Shown here: positions 10,770 through 22,263 of the stretch, one piece after another
Position numbering within the stretch: position 1 is the first letter of the stretch
Layout: each line of letters starts with the position of its first letter
Assembly (NCBI GenBank): GCA_933228675.1
Contig: OW121743.1
Location: 51,877,215 to 51,941,214 of the forward strand
DNA from: Stomorhina lunata
Lineage: Eukaryota; Arthropoda; Insecta; Diptera; Rhiniidae
Direction of reading: 5' to 3'
Length of the DNA: 64,000 nt
Made by a program: the position numbers and the translations under genes
Notes under the pieces: model-generated
Databases searched by the model: none
Seen by the model: the letters and a program-made list of their open reading frames with translations, nothing else
Told to the model about the DNA's origin: nothing

Positions 10770-12960
10770 AGTTCCACCGTATGATACCCTACACTATTTT
10801 CAATGAATACAAACATTGTCTTTAAATATTTACTTATGTATGTACAAATATATGCATGGACCTGATTGAGTTTTCAAGCAATTTTTCTCCTAAATTTCAT
10901 GAAAATATATGGAAATTTGTGACCGAAACCTTAATTCCGATAGTCAGACCAAAGACTTTATAATATAAAGATTTTGCACTTCCATAAATTGATTTGTCAA
11001 ATGGTTGTTTTGAAAAGTCCCACAAAAATAGAATACACCACTTTTTCTTTAAATCCGTAACAACTAATGAAGACGATTATCAAACGAAAATATTTTATAC
11101 CCAAAATTTTTCCATAGAAAAAAAATTGTATACCAAAAACTTTTCTATAGAAAAAATTGTATACCAAAAATTTTTCTTTAGAAAAAATGTTACACCGGAA
11201 ATTTTTCTATAGAAAATATTATAAACCGAAAATCTTTCTATAGAAAAAGTTTTATACCGAAAATTTTTCTATAGAAAAAATTTTATACCGAAAATTTTTC
11301 TATAGAAAAAATTTTATACCGAAAATTTTTCTATAGAAAAAATTTTATACCGAAAATTTTTCTATAGAAAAATTTTATACCGAAAATTTTTCTATAGAAA
11401 AAATTTTATACCGAAAATTTTTCTATAGAAAAAATTTTATACCAAAAATTTTTCTATAGAAAAAATTTTATACCGAAAATTTTTCTATAGAAAAAATTTT
11501 ATACCGAAAATTTTTCTATAGAAAAAATTTATATCGAAAATTTTTCCGTAGAAAACATTTTATACCGAAAATTTTTCTATTGAAAAAATTTTATACCGAA
11601 AATATTACTATAGAAAAAAATTTATACCGAAAATGCCAAAAAATTTTATATATAAAATTTTTCTATAGAAAAAATTTATATCGAAAATTTTTCCGTAGAA
11701 AAAATTTTATACCGAAAATTTTTCTATTGAAAAAATTTTATACCGAAAATATTTCTATAGAAAAAAATTTATTCCGAAAATTTTTCTATAGAAAAAATTT
11801 TATACCGAAAACTTTTCTATAAAAAAAAATTTACAAAGAAAACTTTTCTATACAAAAAATTTTATACCGAAAATTTTTCTATAGAAAAAATTTTTCTATA
11901 GAAAAAATTTTATACCGAAAATTTTTCTATAGCAAAAATTTTATACCGAAAATTTTTCTATAGAAAAAATTTTATACCGAAAATTTTTCTATAGAAAAAA
12001 TTTTATGCCAAAAAATTTTATATCTAAAATTTTTCTATAGAAAAATTTTATACCGAAAATTTTTCTATAGAAAAAATTTTATATCTAAAATTTTTCTATA
12101 GAAAAAATTTTACACCGAAAATTTTTCTATAAAAATAAATTTATATCGAAAATTTTTCTATAGAAAAAAATTTATTCCGAAAATTTTTCTATAGAAACAA
12201 TTTTATACCGAAAACTTTTCTATAAAAAAAATTTATAAAGAAAACTTTTCTATAAAAAAATTATAATGAAAATTTTTTCCATAGAAAAAATTTTGTATCG
12301 AAAATTTTTGTTTAGAAAAAATTTATTCCGAAAATTTTACTATAGAAAAATTTTTTACAGAAAACTTTTCTATAAAAAAAATTTATAAAGAAAACTTTTC
12401 TACAAAAAAAAATTATAATGAAAATTTTTCTATAGAAAAAATTTTGTATCGAAAATTTTTCTTTAGAAAAAATTTTATATCTATTATCTATAGAAAAAAT
12501 TTTATATCTAAAATTTTTCTATAGAAAAAATGTTATACCGAAAATGTTTCTGTAGTGTGGGAAATAAAGAAATTATGAAACTGAAAAATGTTTGTTTGTT
12601 TGTTTCTGTCCAGATGATAATCTTCGCTTTCTGTTGATATTTTTTGGACACAAATATCAACATAAGTTGTTTCTGTTTCTCGAGAAAAAGCCAAGTCTTA
12701 CAGACATACTCATGAAATTTATGTTTGTTTGTAATTTGTGTTTTTTATTGTTCTTTATCCACTTTAATTTCACTTTTCGCAAAAAAAAATTATGGAAAGC
12801 AATATCTTTATATTTCTTCAGACCATTAATAAATCGACTCGGGAAACAATTCTAAGTCAACCAAAATACTTAAAGATTTCAGACCAATATCTCCCTACGT
12901 TGCATACATCACCAACAGGGTACAACTTTCCACCTATGATGGAGTAGGGTATACAAATGT
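10770..12960. mobile_element. Diverged P-like element hosting array A3
   Basis: The left flank (10770-10800) has CCACCGTATGATACCCTACAC, a diverged version of the P terminus. The right flank (12836-12956) has CGACTCGGGAAACAATTCTA, GTTGCATACATCACC and CCACCTATGATGGAGTAGGG, diverged versions of the opposite P end. The interior block CAGATGATAATCTTCGCTTT at 12611-12630 recurs in the P-like copy at 62250-62270. A 26-bp motif near 10956-10981 matches the MITE end at 46921. Array A3 replaces the middle of the element. Confidence 0.45.
11090..12555. repeat. CTATAG-core array A3
   Basis: About 47 units of 31 bp in A orientation (core TTTTCTATAGAAAA, spacer AATTTTATACCGAAAAT). It is homogeneous at 11240-11540 and degenerate toward 12555. 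Frames at 10994-11212 and 11580-11822 arise because variant units happen to lack stops; they are not genes. Confidence 0.92.
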
Positions 12961-13317
12961 AATATATGATAGTGTTAAACACATTTGTGAGATGTATCAT
13001 TTTCACACGTGTAGGAGGGTGCGAAGTATAAATTATTTGTTAGTAGTATTATGACATTTCTTAAATGTCAATTCAATATCCTTGTTTTTGATAAATAAAA
13101 TTATTAAAATGAATGAATGTATAACTTTTTTATGAAAACGATACGAGCAGTAAAATAAATTGTGTGAAATTTGAGAAATATTTGCAGAAGTTAAAGATAT
13201 ATATGTAATAATGTAAATTTTATTGATTTTTTAAGGCATTCTTTTACTTCGCAATAAATTTAATTAAATTAAACTGGAAGATGTTGCCATGAAAAACGTA
13301 AAAAGAAAATAAGCTTC
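12961..13317. other. Unassigned spacer
   Basis: AT-rich interval between the P-like element and the next array. No gene, RNA or repeat was recognised. Confidence 0.45.
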
Positions 13318-14352
13318 TCACAAAGGAAAGAAAAAATAGGAAATTTTTAAAAATTTCTTATCAAAATAGGAAATTTTTGGAAAATTTCCTATAAAAATAG
13401 GAAATTTTTGGAAAATTTCCTATAAAAATAGGAAATTTTTGGAAAATTTCCTATAAAAATAGGAAATTTTTGGAAAATTTCCTATAAAAATAGGAAATTT
13501 TTGGAAAATTTCCTATAAAAATAGGAAATTTTTGGAAAATTTCCTATAAAAATAGGAAATTTTTGGAAAATTTCCTATAAAAATAGGAAATTTTTGGAAA
13601 ATTTCCTATAAAAATAGGAAATTTTTGGAAAATTTCCTATAAAAATAGGAAATTTTTGGAAAATTTCCTATAAAAATAGGAAATTTTTGGAAAATTTCCT
13701 ATAAAAATAGGAAATTTTTGGAAAATTTCCTATAAAAATAGGAAATTTTTGGAAAATTTCCTATAAAAATAGGAAATTTTTGGAAAATTTCCTATAAAAA
13801 TAGGAAATTTTTGGAAAATTTCCTATAAAAATAGGAAATTTTTGGAAAATTTCCTATAAAAATAGGAAATTTTTGGAAAATTTCCTATAAAAATAGGAAA
13901 TTTTTGGAAAATTTCCTATAAAAATAGGAAATTTTTGGAAAATTTCCTATAAAAATAGGAAATTTTTGGAAAATTTCCTATAAAAATAGGAAAATTTTGG
14001 AAAATTTCCTATAAAAATAGGAAATTTTTGAAAAATTTCCTATAAAAATAGGAAATTTTTGAGAAATTTACTATAAAAATAGGAAATTTTTGAAAAATTT
14101 CCTATCAAAATAGAAAATTTTTGACAAATTTCCTATAAAAATAGAAAAATTTTGAAAAATTTCCTATAAAAATAGGAAATTTTTAAAAAATTTCCTATAA
14201 AAGTAGGAAATTTTTGAGAAATTTACTATACAAATAGGAAATTTTTGAAAAATTTCCTATCAAAATAGAAAATTTTTGAAAAATTTCCTATAAAAATAGA
14301 AAAATTTTGAAAAATTTCCTATAAAAATAGGAAATTTTTTAAACATTTGTTG
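13318..14352. repeat. 31-bp array G with 27-bp hyphenated palindromes
   Basis: About 33 units. Each holds ATAGGAAATTTT, TGG, AAAATTTCCTAT: 12-bp perfect arms around a 3-nt centre, joined by AAAA. Units from 13380 to about 13980 are almost identical; later ones drift. Related in sequence to the 598-1440 array (GGGAAATTTT cores). Confidence 0.93.
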
Positions 14353-14396
14353 TAAAAATAAGAAACTTTTTTAAAGGAATTTTTTAATTTACTTAC

Positions 14397-14456
14397 TTAT
14401 AGTGACCAAAATATAGAGAAATATTTTTGTCGACTTTTTCGTTAGCACAAACATAC
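14397..14456 (-). CDS. Candidate 60-bp internal exon of an unidentified gene
   Basis: On the minus strand a long pyrimidine tract followed by CTCTTGCAG ends just before 14456, and a strong donor GTAAGTAAAT begins at 14396. Between them are exactly 60 nt, divisible by three. One phase is open and reads YVCANEKVDKNISLYFGHY, with mixed codon use unlike the surrounding low-complexity DNA; another open phase starts with M and is less varied. The stretch lies in non-repetitive DNA just outside array G. I do not recognise the protein and no neighbouring exon was found. If real, the window is mostly intron of a minus-strand gene. Confidence 0.35.
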
Positions 14457-15177
14457 CTGCAAGAGAAAAAAAAGTAATGTAAATATGAAATAAAAAACTT
14501 TTTAATTAAACATTAAAATTAGTAATTTAAAAATATCAATGATAAATCCAAAAAACTTAAGCACTTTAATTTCATTCTAAATTGACTTAAAATTTTCACT
14601 AAAAAATATATCATAAAAAAAATGCACAAAACAACCCCAAAGACTACATGCATATTAGTCAGACACAAATTTTACCCCCTTTCGAATTAAGTGTATTTCT
14701 TATCTATAAAATAACTTCCATCAGAATTTGTTTGATAAACTCATTCGAAGCACGTGTTCCTATAAAGACGTCAAACTTTATGACGCTGATGAGAAACATA
14801 AAGTGTACAACTTTTACGAAGAACAAATAGAACAAAATACAACAATTACGAAATATGGCGTCATTATATTAAAATGGAAACATTTAAGTAAATTGTGAAA
14901 TATTTTAAAGAAAAAATATGGTTTCTATTTGTTTAATTTAAACAACTACCTAAAGTGAGCAATATGTTATCTTACGTTTACATTTATTATCAGAAAAATT
15001 TTTGTAACAGCTTGAGAATTCATTTAACAATTGCCTTTAGAGCAGAAGATTTAAAAGTAATGTAATGCTTCAGTTTAAACACAATTTATTGCATTAATCA
15101 TACGTCAGTTTGCAGTAATTAAATGAAGATATGGGAATAATAAAAAATATAGCATAGTTTTAGGGGTTTCATAAAAT
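14457..15177. other. Non-repetitive AT-rich DNA
   Basis: No array structure. The 60-codon frame at 14648-14830 on the plus strand has no recognisable domain. If the exon at 14397-14456 is real, this is the intron upstream of it. Confidence 0.45.
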
Positions 15178-16497
15178 TTCCAAAAAGACTTTTCTATAGA
15201 AAACTCTTCCCAGTGAAGACTTTTCTATAGAAAACTCTTCCTAGTGAAGACTTTTCTATAGAAAACTCTTCCCAGTGAAGACTTTTCTATAGAAAACTCT
15301 TCCCAGTGAAGACTTTTCTATAGAAAACTCTTCCCAGTGAAGACTTTTCTATAGAAAACTCTTCCCAGTGAAGACTTTTCTATAGAAAACTCTTCCCAGT
15401 GAAGACTTTTCTATAGAAAACTCTTCCCAGTGAAGACTTTTCTATAGAAAACTCTTCCCAGTCAAGACTTTTCTATAGAAAACTCTTCCCAGTGAAGACT
15501 TTTCTATAGAAAACTCTTCCCAGTGAAGACTTTTCTATAGAAAACTCTTCCCAGTGAAGACTTTTCTATAGAAAACTCTTCCCAGTGAAGACTTTTCTAT
15601 AGAAAACTCTTCCCAGTGAAGACTTTTCTATAGAAAACTTTTCCCAGTGAAGACTTTTCTATAGAAAATTCTTCCCAGTGAAGACCTTTTTATAGAAAAC
15701 TCTTCCCAGTGAAGACTTTTCTATAGAAAACTCTTCCCAGTGAAGACTTTTCTATAGAAAACTCTTCCCAGTGAAGACTTTTCTATAGAAAACTCTTCCC
15801 AGTGAAGACTTTTCTATAGAAAACTCTTCCCAGTGAAGACTTTTCTATAGAAAACTCTTCCCAGTGAAGACTTTTCTATAGAAAACTCTTCCCAGTGAAG
15901 ACTTTTCTATAGAAAACTCTTCCCAGTGAAGACTTTTCAATAGAAAACTCTTCCCAGTGAAGACTTTTCTATAGAAAACTCTTCCCAGTGAAGACTTTTC
16001 TATAGAAAACTCTTTCCAGTGAAGACTTTTCTATAGAAAACTCTTCCCAGTAAAGACTTTTCTATAGAAAACTCTTCCCAGTGAAGACTTTTCTATAGAA
16101 AACTCTTTCCAGTAAAGACTTTTCTATAGAAAACTCTTCCCAGTGAAGACTTTTCTATAGAAAACTCTTCCCAGTGAAGACTTTTCTATAGAAAACTCTT
16201 TCCAGTGAAGACTTTTCTATAGAAAACTCTTCCCAGTAAAGACTTTTCTATAGAAAACTCTTCCCAGTGAAGACTTTTCTATAGAAAACTCTTCCCAGTG
16301 AAGACTTTTCTGTAGAAAACTCTTCCCACTGAAGACTTTTCTGTAGAAAACTCTTCCCAGTGAAGACTTTTCTGTAGAAAACTCTTACCACTGAAGACTT
16401 TTCTACAGAAAACTCTTCCCACTGAAGACTTTTCTATAGAAAACTTTTCCCACTGACGACTTTTCTATAGAAAACTCTTCCCATTAAAAGTTTTTTT
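15178..16497. repeat. CTATAG-core array C
   Basis: About 42 units of 31 bp with core TTTTCTATAGAAAA and spacer CTCTTCCCAGTGAAGAC. Most units are identical. Variants (CTTTCC, AGTAAAG, CTGTAG, CCACTG) cluster from 15990 onward, so the right edge is oldest or least homogenised. It has the same period and core as A, B, D and E with an unrelated spacer. Confidence 0.95.
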
Positions 16498-17374
16498 GGA
16501 TAAAACTATTGCAAAATTAATTACAGGAGTTACATATAAAATTAAAGACAATAAAGTTAATTAAATTATGTATAATCTGCATTTCGACTTTGGCTTAATT
16601 AATTTCTATTTATAGATGTTTGTTAAAAAGAAAATTTAAAAACAATTAGACAGTTTTTTCTTCAAAAGCTTTAAAGCCATTAATTCTTCAGTTATAGCAA
16701 AATCCTTTAAATTCTTTAAACATAAAGATTTCTTTGGCTGCTTTGTACATTTTTTAATTTTGAATTTAAAAAATGGAAAATATTTTTAATAATAGAGATT
16801 ATTTTTAATTACCTATTCTTTTATTATTCCTTATTACAAATACTGTATTTTGCTAAAAGATTTTCCTTTTCCTATTTTCTTTCATTTTTTTCTATTTTTA
16901 TACAATTTTTTGTGTATTTTTCTTATATTCTCTGAAAATCTGTATTTACATATTTACTGTATATAGATTTTTATTTGCTTGCTTTTTATTTACTTTTTAC
17001 CTTCAAGCATTTCTTTGCACTTGGTCTCGGCTAAGTAATCTGACCTCAAGTGAGGTGAATGAATAGAAATAATTTACTTTGTCTACATATAAAAGCTTTT
17101 AATAGAAATACATATATACATGAAAAATAACGAATTTATCTAAATATAGTAATGGTAGCCTTAAGAAAGAAATTGTCTCAAAGAATTTTGAAATTTTGGA
17201 ACTTGTATGTCATATGTGTCGTATTAGCAACAATTAAATGACTCAACAATCATACGGCACCCATCATTAATAAATTTATTTCTATAGAGTCTATAGCCAT
17301 GATAGGCAAATTAGCCCCTACGGGCCGAGCACCGATCGTCATTTTCACATACACAACATCATGGGTCTATAGAA
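16498..17374. other. Non-repetitive AT-rich DNA
   Basis: About 0.9 kb with no array structure. A slightly GC-richer patch at 17247-17350 contains CCCCTACGGGCCGAGCACCG, which I could not match to a feature. Confidence 0.45.
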
Positions 17375-18106
17375 TATCTTCAACTTTTCTATAAAAATGT
17401 CTTCTATCGTTACCCTTCCTATAGAAATGTCTTCCTATCGTCAACTCTTCTATGGAAATATCTTTCGATCGTCAACTTTTCTATAGAAATGTCTTTATAT
17501 CGTCAACTTTTCTATAAAAATGTCTTCTTATCGTCAACTTTTCTATAGATAAGTCTTTCTAATGTCAACTTTTCTATAGAAAAGTCTTTCTAATGTCAAC
17601 TATTCTTTATAAAATTCTTTCTAAAGTCAGCTTTTCTATAGAAATGTCTTCCTATCGTCAACTTTTCTATAGAAATGTCTTCCTATCGTCAACTTCTATA
17701 GAAATGTCTTCCTATCGTCAACTTTTCTATAGAAATGTCTTCCTATCGTCAACTTCTATAGAAATGTCTTCCTATCGTCAACTTTTCTATAGAAATGTCT
17801 TCCTATCGTCAACTTTTCTATAGAAATGTCTTCCTATCGTCAACTTTTCTATAGAAATGTCTTCCTATCGTCAACTTTTCTATAGAAAAGTCTTCCTATC
17901 GTCAACTTTTCTATAGAAATGTCTTCCTACCGTCAACTTTTCTATATAAATGTCTTCCTATCGTCAACTTTTCTATAGAAATGTCTTCCTTTCGTCAACT
18001 TTTCTATTGAAATGTTATTCTTTCGTCAACTTTTCTATAGAAATGTCTTCTTTTTGTGAACTTTTCTTTAGAAATGTCTTCCTATCGTCAACTTTTCTAT
18101 AGAAAT
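17375..18106. repeat. CTATAG-core array D, left part
   Basis: About 24 units of 31 bp with core TTTTCTATAGAAAT and spacer GTCTTCCTATCGTCAAC. Two units lack 3-4 nt of the core. The spacer is the reverse complement of that in the 19372-20826 array. The 76-codon frame at 17593-17823 is repeat read-through. Confidence 0.93.
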
Positions 18107-18111
18107 AACAT

Positions 18112-18548
18112 TGTTCACGCGGTGAACCTACCCTAATCCCATCACTGACTCTCAATTTGACATTCAAATAAACAGCAGCCAACTTCAAATACGAAGAAAG
18201 GTGAAAGCAAGAGGAGCCCAAAATATTCGTCAAGTTCAATCATCAACCCGAGAATCAACCCGAGCTTGAAACCAATTGCCGTCGGTGAAATTAATAAATA
18301 AATAAAATATATTATAAAACTTACCCTAAATTAAAACAAATGATTAAAAAGCAAACACAAAAGTTAAAACCCTAAAAAATAAATTAAAACTTAAAAACTA
18401 ATTATTGCACAATAATGAAATTTTGAACTAAAAATACTGCGTAAAATAAATTAAATAAATCAAAACATTTTTATAACGTTGAAGAAAACAATAAAATTAA
18501 TACTTTTATTTACCCCAACTATCAGTCACCATATAACCCGTAAAAACA
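18112..18548. mobile_element. 437-bp insertion splitting array D, candidate solo LTR
   Basis: Unrelated sequence interrupting array D. It begins TGTTCACGCGGTGAACC and ends CCGTAAAAACA, so it has TG...CA termini, and it contains AATAAA-type signals. This fits a solo LTR of an LTR retrotransposon, but the flanks (AACAT and AACTT) are not a clean target-site duplication. The short minus-strand frame at 18015-18239 spans the junction and is not a gene. It could also be another insertion type or array-flanking DNA. Confidence 0.35.
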
Positions 18549-18792
18549 AACTTCCTATCGTCAACTTTTCTATAGAAATGTCTTCCTATCGTCAACTTTT
18601 TTATAGAAAGGTCTTACTATCATCAACTTTTCTATAGAAAAGTCTTACTATCATCAACTTTTCTATAGAAAAGGGTTACTATCATCAACTTTTCTATAGA
18701 AAAGTCTTACTATCGCCAACTTTTCTATAGAAATGTCTTGTTATCGTCAACTTTTCTATAGAAATGTCTTCCACTGACATCTTTTCTATAGA
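18549..18792. repeat. CTATAG-core array D, right part
   Basis: About 8 units continuing the D array beyond the 437-bp insertion, with variants such as TTACTATCATCAAC. Same orientation as 17375-18106. Confidence 0.9.
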
Positions 18793-19371
18793 ATTTTTCT
18801 TTAAACTGAAAATATTTCTTAAGAAAATTCTCACCATAAAACAATTTTTATAGAGCGCCTGAAAATATGCATCACATTATGAATTGAAAAGAAACTAAAA
18901 TAACTGATATGATTTCAAATATAAAAATCAATAGTTTGAAATAAAAATAAAAAATCCGTTTTTAATACAAATACTTTCCATTTCCTTTTTTGCTTCCTTT
19001 TTGCCAATTAACTAAACATTCTATTAATATTCCTACCCCAATATTGATAAAAAAAAAATATAAGATTTTATTTCAAGTCATCAAGTAATAATTAATTCGT
19101 GAAACTTTTTTAATTATACTTCCAAAAACTCTTTATGGAAATCAAGCATTTCCCAGCCCCTAAGCAGAAAACAAAATATTTTGTATCTAATTAAAGGAAA
19201 TTGAAGCGAAAATGGAAAGTCACAGCTTCAAAATGAGTTTCGAAATAAATGATGTTCATGATAAAAACCACGTAGTTTAAATTTTAATGATAACTGAATA
19301 TATGCGGAAATAAATATAAATTAAATTTCCATAAATTTTTAAAATTATAATATTATAATACTTTTTAATAG
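18793..19371. other. Loop between inverted arrays D and E
   Basis: About 580 bp of AT-rich non-repetitive DNA separating two arrays that are reverse complements. No gene was found. Confidence 0.5.
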
Positions 19372-20826
19372 AAATATATAGAAAAGTTGACGAAAAGAAG
19401 ATATTTCTATAGAAAAGTTGACGATAGGAAGAAATTTCTATATAAAGTGGACGATAAGAAGACATTTCTATAGAAAAGTTGACGATAGGAAGACACTTCT
19501 AAAGAAAAGTTGACGATAGGAAGACGTTTCTATAGAAAAGTTGACGATAGGAAGACTTTTCTATAGAAAAGTTGACGAAAGGAAGACTTTTCTATAAAAA
19601 AGTTGACTATAGGAAGACTTTTCTATAGAAAAGTTGACGATAGGAAGACTTTTCTATAGAAAAGTTGACGATAGGAAGACTTTTCTATAGAAAAGTTGAC
19701 GATAGGAAGACTTTTCTATAGAAAAGTTGACGATAGGAAGACTTTTCTATAGAAAAGTTGACGATAGGAAGACTTTTCTATAGAAAAGTTGACGATAGGA
19801 AGACTTTTCTATAGAAAAGTTGACGATAGGAAGACTTTTCTATAGAAAAGTTGACGATAGGAAGACTTTTCTATAGAAAAGTTGACGATAGGAAGACTTT
19901 TCTATAGAAAAGTTGACGATAGGAAGACTTTTCTATAGAAAAGTTGACGATAGGAAGACTTTTCTATAGAAAAGTTGACGATAGGAAGACTTTTCTATAG
20001 AAAAGTTGACGATAGGAAGACTTTTCTATAGAAAAGTTGACGATAGGAAGACTTTTCTATAGAAAAGTTGACGATAGGAAGACTTTTCTATAGAAAAGTT
20101 GACGATAGGAAGACTTTTCTATAGAAAAGTTGACGATAGGAAGACTTTTCTATAGAAAAGTTGACGATAGGAAGACTTTTCTATAGAAAAGTTGACGATA
20201 GGAAGACTTTTCTATAGAAAAGTTGACGATAGGAAGACTTTTCTATAGAAAAGTTGACGATAGGAAGACTTTTCTATAGAAAAGTTGACGATAGGAAGAC
20301 TTTTGGAAAGTTGACGATAGGAAGACTTTTCTATAGAAAAGTTGACGATAGGAAGACTTTTCTATAGAAAAGTTGACGATAGGAAGACTTTTCTATAGAA
20401 AAGTTGACGATAGGAAGACTTTTCTATAGAAAAGTTGACGATAGGAAGACTTTTCTATAGAAAAGTTGACGATAGGAAGACTTTTCTATAGAAAAGTTGA
20501 CGATAGGAAGACTTTTCTATAGAAAAGTTGACGATAGGAAGACTTTTCTATAGAAAAGTTGACGATAAGGAAGGCATTTCTATAGAAAATGTTGACGTTA
20601 AGGTAGACATTTCTATAGAAAATGTTGACGTTAAGGAAGACATTTCTATAGAAAATTTGACATTAAGAAAGTTATTTCTATAGAAAAGTTGACGTTAAGG
20701 AAGACATTTCTATAGAAATGTTGACGTTAAGGAAGACATTTCTATAGAAATGTTGACGTTAAGGAAGACATTTCTATAGAAAAGTTGACGGTAGGAAGAT
20801 ATTTCTATAGAAAAGTTGGCAATAGG
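19372..20826. repeat. CTATAG-core array E (inverted relative to D)
   Basis: About 47 units of 31 bp with core TTTTCTATAGAAAA and spacer GTTGACGATAGGAAGAC. About 30 central units (19620-20560) are almost identical apart from one 8-nt loss at about 20304. From 20565 the spacer changes to a GTTGACGTTAAGGAAGACA variant. With array D it forms a large inverted repeat. Confidence 0.95.
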
Positions 20827-22263
20827 TAATAAATATGAATTAAATGTTCACTAATGTTAAAATTATAAACATCATAACAATTTTTAATGGGAAATAAAGT
20901 GTCATAAATAAATCATTAAATTTTAAGCATATATTTCTTGCTTAATGGGGAAGAAGATATTTTACGAAATCATAAAAAAATTAGGAAAATTTTGAAACCT
21001 ATTAGAAATTCATAAATGTCATAAATAAGACATTTATATGAAAAATAAAACTTATAACATTTTTTTATATCCAAATTGTATTATTCCAACTATAATATAA
21101 TAAATTTTCATGCAAAAATATCTAAATCTCTTCAATTTACGAAATATGCTTTACATAATAATATAAATCATGTGAAGGTTTTTGTAATACCTTCTAATAA
21201 AATTGTATTGAATATTTGTACTTTAATAAAAATAATTTTCCGCTGTTTGGAGAAGCAAAATACGATAAATACACGTGTCCTAAGTCACCTCCTCTCTATA
21301 AATTCGAAACGAATTTACGCTTTACATTATTTTTTTCCATCGACATTTACTTCCTCATTCATTTTGACACAATCACTGTTAAGTGGCGTTCTACGATTGT
21401 CGTTGATGTGACTCAATGTCTATTAATCCTGAGCTTCTTGTCCAAAATCCAAGTGAAATAAGCCGACAAACTGCCACCAAAAGAAAAAAAATAAATAAAA
21501 TTGTAAAAACAAACATGTTAATGGCGACTACAGACTTTGCATGTAAAATATATACACATAAGCCTAAAAGTATACAACAAAATATTGTGTCTTTTCTCAC
21601 TGTTATTGATTTTGTTCAAAGAAAATTCAAAGAAGACAACAACTGTTCTACAATCACTTTTCAAATGATTTAAAAAAAAACGCTCACATATACAAATGAC
21701 ACAAATTTATTCGGAAACCCATGTTGAAATTTAAACATTTGTATTTATGTTCTCACACTTTAAGCAGGAGCTGCAGAAGCGGTGAACAGTCAGCAATTTA
21801 ACTGTCTGCCATTTCTTTTGACGGTTTTTGTCTTTTTAACTTTTTTGTTTCTATATTTTCTTGTCTTGTTTTCGGGGCTTTTTTTTTCACTTAACATCAA
21901 GTGTCTGTTGTGTCATATGTGTGCCTGTTAATGTTTGTATTAGTGTCTGCCTGTTTTCCATTTGTTTTTCATTGCTGTATATGTTTATGTATTTGTTAGC
22001 TATAGTAAGGGGAAGGGATAGGATAAAGTTTTAATGGATTCGTTTTGTTTGCTTTTATATTTTTATTGATTTTTATGTCATTTCTGATTTATTCACAAAG
22101 AATTTTAATGATTTTTGTTTGTTTGTGTTGAGAAAATATTGTAATATTTTCTTTTCCACTTCCTCAACTTTTTAAATAAGAACGAACGGCTACAAAGAAC
22201 TTTATAGCTTTTTTACAACATTTTTAATATTCAATATATAATTTGAAGAGTTCAATGACCACC
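20827..22263. other. Non-repetitive DNA left of the 11-bp satellite
   Basis: About 1.4 kb including a somewhat more complex patch (21240-21880). Several overlapping frames of 69-111 codons on both strands (21076-21673) have no recognised domain, no supported splice sites and overlap one another, so none is called. This is the best remaining place in the window to look for an unrecognised exon. Confidence 0.45.

Noticed and set aside
15178..20826. CRISPR-like appearance (31-bp palindromic repeats at regular spacing)
   Set aside because: The spacers are themselves identical within each array, no cas-like genes exist, and the context is eukaryotic. These are minisatellites.
21076..21673. Overlapping frames of 69-111 codons as a protein gene
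   Set aside because: No domain recognised, the frames overlap on both strands and start/stop positions look random. Left as unassigned DNA.
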